From Paraburkholderia unamae (GTDB lineage Bacteria; Pseudomonadota; Gammaproteobacteria; Burkholderiales; Burkholderiaceae), in NCBI RefSeq assembly GCF_003268775.1, contig NZ_QLSU01000030.1, positions 1 to 64,000 of the forward strand: DNA of 64,000 nucleotides. The letters run 5' to 3'. Each line of letters starts with the position of its first letter. Position 1 is the first letter of the stretch. Below, one piece after another: positions 61,073 through 64,000 of the stretch. The notes below the pieces were generated by a model. The model had not been told where the DNA came from, searched no databases, and saw only the letters and a program-made list of their open reading frames with translations. The position numbers were made by a program, and so were the translations under genes.

Positions 61073-61927
61073 ATGGGCAGCACATCGAAAATCTGGTTCG
61101 TCACCGGCGCGTCGAAGGGCGTGGGAAAACACCTCGTGACGCAACTTCTCAAACGTGGCGATCGTGTCGCCGCCACGTCGCGAACGCTCGAATCGCTGGT
61201 CGAGTCGTTTGGCGAGGCGTCGGCGCAATTTTTGCCGCTCGAAGTCGATCTGACCCAGGACGACAGCGTGCGCGCGGCGCTCGAACAGGCGTTCGCCACG
61301 TTTGGCCGGCTCGACGTGATCGTCAACAACGCGGGCTACGCGCAGCAAGGCACGGTGGAAGCCCTGTCGGACGATGAAATCCGGCGCAATTTCGACGTGA
61401 ACTTCTTCGCGCCGGTCACGGTGCTGCGGCATGCGCTCGCGCGCCTGCGAGCCCGGCGCAGCGGGCACGTCATCAATATCGCGTCGATCGTCGGCTATCA
61501 GGGCGGCTACGCGGGCTGGGGCAGCTATGTGGCGACCAAGTTCGCGCTCGCGGGCCTGAGCGAATCGCTCGCGGCCGACGTGGCGGAACTCGGCATCAAG
61601 GTGACCGTGGTGTATCCGGGCCCCGTGCGCACGGACTTTCTGGCGGACGGTGCGCTCGCGGTGGCCAGGCGCCAGATCGATGAATATTCCGAAGCAAAGG
61701 CCTCGCTCGATTTGCACCTCGACACGCTGCATGGTCGCCAGCCGGGCGATCCGGACAAACTGGCCGCGTTGATCGTCGATTGCGCCAATGAAGCATCGCC
61801 GCCGTTGCACTTATTCGCGGGCAGGATCGCCGTGGACCTGGCCGATCAAAAGATCGCGGCGGTGAAGCAGGATCTCGCGGCCTGGAAGGAGGCGGGCGTG
61901 GCAACGGATTTTGCTGACGCCGTGTGA
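61073..61927 (+). CDS. Short-chain dehydrogenase/reductase
   Basis: 284 residues. Cofactor loop TGASKGVG (11-18), NNAG (85-88), catalytic Ser138, Tyr152 and Lys156 (SYVATK). This is the classical SDR layout with NAD(P). The ATG at 61073 has AGGAG at 61061-61065. Likely controlled by the divergent LysR. Substrate unknown. Confidence 0.93.
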   Translation: MGSTSKIWFVTGASKGVGKHLVTQLLKRGDRVAATSRTLESLVESFGEASAQFLPLEVDLTQDDSVRAALEQAFATFGRLDVIVNNAGYAQQGTVEALSDDEIRRNFDVNFFAPVTVLRHALARLRARRSGHVINIASIVGYQGGYAGWGSYVATKFALAGLSESLAADVAELGIKVTVVYPGPVRTDFLADGALAVARRQIDEYSEAKASLDLHLDTLHGRQPGDPDKLAALIVDCANEASPPLHLFAGRIAVDLADQKIAAVKQDLAAWKEAGVATDFADAV

Positions 61928-61973
61928 GCGGTCAATGAGCGACTAATGAGCGACCAGCGAGCGCCGGGCCGCG

Positions 61974-62414
61974 TCAACGCGGGGCATGCATGCGTCGGCC
62001 CTTTTTCCTGATCTCGCGTGACAGGTCGCCCAGCGTGACATTGGCGAACTTCTTGAGCAAGGCTTCTTCGGCTTCGCGCACGGTGGCCGAAAGATGCGCA
62101 TTCACCGCCTGCTCGACGAGACATTGCGGATCGTCCTCGCTCACGAGGTCGGAGAAGAGGGCGGGCTCGCCCGCGCTGCGATACACGTCGAGCAACGTGA
62201 TGTCGTCGAGCGCCACACTGAGCGCCCAACCGCCGCCGTGCCCCTTTTCCGACTGGACGTAGCCGCTCTCGCGCAGGCCCGCCAGCAAGCGGCGCACGAC
62301 AACGGGGTTCGTGCACAGCATCTCGGCGATCGCCTCGGAAGTCAGGGGGTGGTCGGCGTGTTCCATATGCAGCAGCGCGTGCAGCACGCGGGACAGTCGG
62401 CTATCCGTTCTCAT
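61974..62414 (-). CDS. Rrf2-family regulator without iron-sulfur cysteines
   Basis: 146 residues. HTH RLSRVLHALLHMEHADHPLTSEAIAEMLCTNPVVVRRLLAGLRESGYVQSEKGHGGGWAL (about 5-66). The three-cysteine cluster motif of IscR/NsrR is absent; this resembles the YwnA-like branch. The start at 62414 is the family start MRTDSRLS; the longer frame runs through the intergenic region. Divergent from a thioredoxin-reductase-like gene by 130 bp. Confidence 0.9.
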   Translation of the reverse strand: MRTDSRLSRVLHALLHMEHADHPLTSEAIAEMLCTNPVVVRRLLAGLRESGYVQSEKGHGGGWALSVALDDITLLDVYRSAGEPALFSDLVSEDDPQCLVEQAVNAHLSATVREAEEALLKKFANVTLGDLSREIRKKGRRMHAPR

Positions 62415-62442
62415 CGACGCACTCTCTCTCGAAACATTTGAA

Positions 62443-62478
62443 GTTGCATGAATGATACCATTCGACCTATCATGTAAC
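62443..62478. promoter_or_regulatory. Imperfect inverted repeat upstream of Rrf2 gene
   Basis: GTTGCATGA (62443-62451) and TCATGTAAC (62470-62478), 8 of 9 bases paired, 18-bp spacer, between the two divergent genes. Candidate Rrf2 operator. Confidence 0.45.
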
Positions 62479-62544
62479 TCCTGATGTTTCATGATGGTGT
62501 CATGTCGCGCGACGTGTGCCTCCCACCCAACCGGAAAAGCACTC

Positions 62545-63450
62545 ATGCAAGAACACTACGATGTCGCGATCGTCGGCGGCAGCTTCGCGGGCCTCTCGGC
62601 CGCCATGCAACTCGCGCGGGCGCGGCGGCGCGTCCTGTTGATCGACGCCGGCTTGCCGCGCAACCGTTTTGCGGCGCATGCGCACGGTTTCCTCGGTCAG
62701 GACGGCGTGCCGCCGGCCGAAATCGCCGCCACCGCAACGAAGCAGTTGCTCGCCTATCCCACGGTGACGTGGATCAAGGGCGAGGCGCGCCGGGCGTCCG
62801 GCGAACAGGGCGCGTTTCAGATCGAACTCGCCGACGGTTCGCGCAGCACGGCGGCGCGCCTCATTCTCGCCACGGGCATCAAGGACCAACTGCCCGCCAT
62901 ACCGGGCCTGGCCGAGCGCTGGGGCGTGAGCGTGCTGCACTGTCCTTACTGTCACGGCTATGAGGTGGGCGGCCGGCGGCTGGGCGTGCTGGCCACGCAT
63001 GCGCACTCGCTCCATCAGGCCATGCTGATTCCCGACTGGGGCCCGACGACGTGGTTCACGCAGGGCGTGGTCGAACCCGGCGCGATTGAGGCCGCGCACT
63101 TGCAGGCGCGCGGCGTGAGCATCGAGCGCACGCCGGTGGCCGAGGTATTGGGCCAAGCGCCCGGCATCGAGGCGCTGCGTCTGGTCGACGGGCGCATCGT
63201 TCCAGTCGACGCGCTGTTCGTGGGCCCGCGCACCGAGCTAACCAGCGATCTGGCCGTTCAACTCGATTGCGCCATTGACGAAGGGCCGATCGGTCCCGTG
63301 ATTCGCGTGAACGACTGGAAGGAAACGAGCGTGCCGGGCGTCTACGCCGCAGGCGATATGTCGTCCGCGATGACGAACGCCACGTTCGCCTCCGCCTCGG
63401 GCGTCATGGCGGGCGTGGCCGCGCACCGGTCGCTGATTTTCCCGGCGTGA
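62545..63450 (+). CDS. Thioredoxin-reductase-like FAD oxidoreductase
   Basis: 301 residues. FAD site YDVAIVGGSFAGLSAAMQLARARRRVLLIDAG (about 5-35), redox pair C133-P-Y-C136 (LHCPYCHGYE), and C-terminal VPGVYAAGDMSSAMTNATFASASGVMAG. The NAD(P) loop around RRLGVLATHAHSLHQA is unusual, lacking a clear GxGxxA/G, as in ferredoxin-type or GliT-like relatives. Regulated probably by the divergent Rrf2 protein. The physiological substrate is unknown. Confidence 0.88.
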   Translation: MQEHYDVAIVGGSFAGLSAAMQLARARRRVLLIDAGLPRNRFAAHAHGFLGQDGVPPAEIAATATKQLLAYPTVTWIKGEARRASGEQGAFQIELADGSRSTAARLILATGIKDQLPAIPGLAERWGVSVLHCPYCHGYEVGGRRLGVLATHAHSLHQAMLIPDWGPTTWFTQGVVEPGAIEAAHLQARGVSIERTPVAEVLGQAPGIEALRLVDGRIVPVDALFVGPRTELTSDLAVQLDCAIDEGPIGPVIRVNDWKETSVPGVYAAGDMSSAMTNATFASASGVMAGVAAHRSLIFPA

Positions 63451-63589
63451 GCGGGGCGGCGGGCTGTCGAGGGTTGCTGTCGCGATGTGGGCGGGATATG
63501 GGCGGAAAGCGGGCAGGAAGCAGGCGGGTCGAATGATACGCACGCGTTGATTTACCATTAGGCTCCCACGTCCCGGTCCCGCATCGCCC

Positions 63590-64000
63590 ATGGAACTCCG
63601 GCATCTCCGCTATTTCATCGCCGTCGCCGAACTGCGCGGCGTACGCGCAGCTTCCGAGCAACTGCACGTGACCCAGCCCGCGATATCGAGGCAGATCCAG
63701 GACCTCGAACAGGCCATCGGCGCGGCGCTGTTCGAGCGTACGCCGCGCGGCCTCACGCTCACAGCCGCGGGCGAAGCCTACCTCGCCGAGGCGCGCGACA
63801 TCCTCGCGCGCGTCGATGCCGCCAATCGCCTCGCCCGGCAAATCGCCTCCGGCTTGCACGGGCATCTGCGCATCGGCTTCGTCGAAAACGCCGCCTGGAG
63901 CGGCGTGGTCTCCCGAGCGCTGCGCGAGTTCGAGCGGGTCGTCCCGCAAGTCTCGCTCGAACTGCAACCGATGAATACGCCCGAGCAACTCGAAGCCATC
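63590..64000 (+). CDS. LysR-family regulator, N-terminal part (cut by window edge)
   Basis: The frame is open from the ATG at 63590 to the window end, 137 codons. HTH: MELRHLRYFIAVAELRGVRAASEQLHVTQPAISRQIQDLEQAIGAALFERTPRGLTLTAAGE (1-62), then the start of the effector domain (HGHLRIGFVENAAWSGVVSRALREF). The C-terminal half lies beyond the window. Typical start for BenM/CatR-like LysR proteins. Confidence 0.93.
   Translation, partial: MELRHLRYFIAVAELRGVRAASEQLHVTQPAISRQIQDLEQAIGAALFERTPRGLTLTAAGEAYLAEARDILARVDAANRLARQIASGLHGHLRIGFVENAAWSGVVSRALREFERVVPQVSLELQPMNTPEQLEAI

Overview
The window is GC-rich and densely coded. It reads as a chromosomal or chromid segment of a Burkholderiales bacterium, most likely Paraburkholderia-like. 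This rests on the mix of lanthanide-type methanol oxidation, tetrahydromethanopterin (H4MPT) C1 genes, a glutathione formaldehyde operon, many LysR regulators and fused Liv permeases. No rRNA, tRNA, CRISPR array or prophage was seen. The only clear mobile remnant is the 3' end of an IS256-family transposase at the left edge. All identifications were made by eye from sequence motifs; no database search was run.

Layout. (1) 0.4-8.5 kb, minus strand: H4MPT-linked formaldehyde module: a small secreted protein, fae, a CitG-like protein, a RimK-like ATP-grasp ligase, mch, a second ATP-grasp protein, mtdB, the beta-RFAP synthase gene and a pterin carbinolamine dehydratase. (2) 9.0-19.5 kb, plus strand, divergent from (1): xoxF-xoxG-xoxJ, an unknown secreted protein, a LysR regulator, then a full mxaR-S-A-C-K-L maturation set with no mxaF or mxaI in the window. 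Methanol would be oxidised to formaldehyde in the periplasm by XoxF, and formaldehyde captured in the cytoplasm by Fae, MtdB and Mch. (3) 19.7-24.2 kb: two cytosine-deaminase-like amidohydrolases, an (S)-ureidoglycine aminohydrolase-like bicupin and a LysR regulator, probably for a nitrogen-rich ring or ureide compound. (4) 24.2-31.2 kb: mixed small genes, a lone tyrosine recombinase and two likely frameshifted genes. (5) 31.5-33.6 kb: frmR-frmA-gfa, a glutathione-dependent formaldehyde operon with two tandem FrmR-type operators. (6) 33.9-36.3 kb: MFS transporter plus 2-hydroxyacid dehydrogenase behind a LacI-type operator.

(7) 36.7-41.5 kb is the most interesting island: rhodanese, serine O-acetyltransferase, XRE regulator, a family 2A encapsulin shell protein and a cysteine desulfurase with a roughly 250-residue disordered N-terminal extension that looks like its cargo-loading domain. 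This is a protein nanocompartment for sulfur handling, with the cysteine precursor enzyme and a sulfurtransferase next to it. (8) 41.5-51.5 kb: a branched-chain-type ABC importer with two near-duplicate binding proteins, plus two alkylhydroperoxidase-like proteins and a flavin monooxygenase-like enzyme under a LysR regulator. (9) 51.6-64 kb: a VOC protein, a stand-alone AceE-type E1 with a divergent Lrp regulator, a fluoroacetate-dehalogenase-like hydrolase, a secreted hydrolase with a MerR regulator, TetR/GST, LysR/SDR and Rrf2/thioredoxin-reductase-like pairs, and the start of another LysR gene. Several regulators in this part sit beside visible palindromes.
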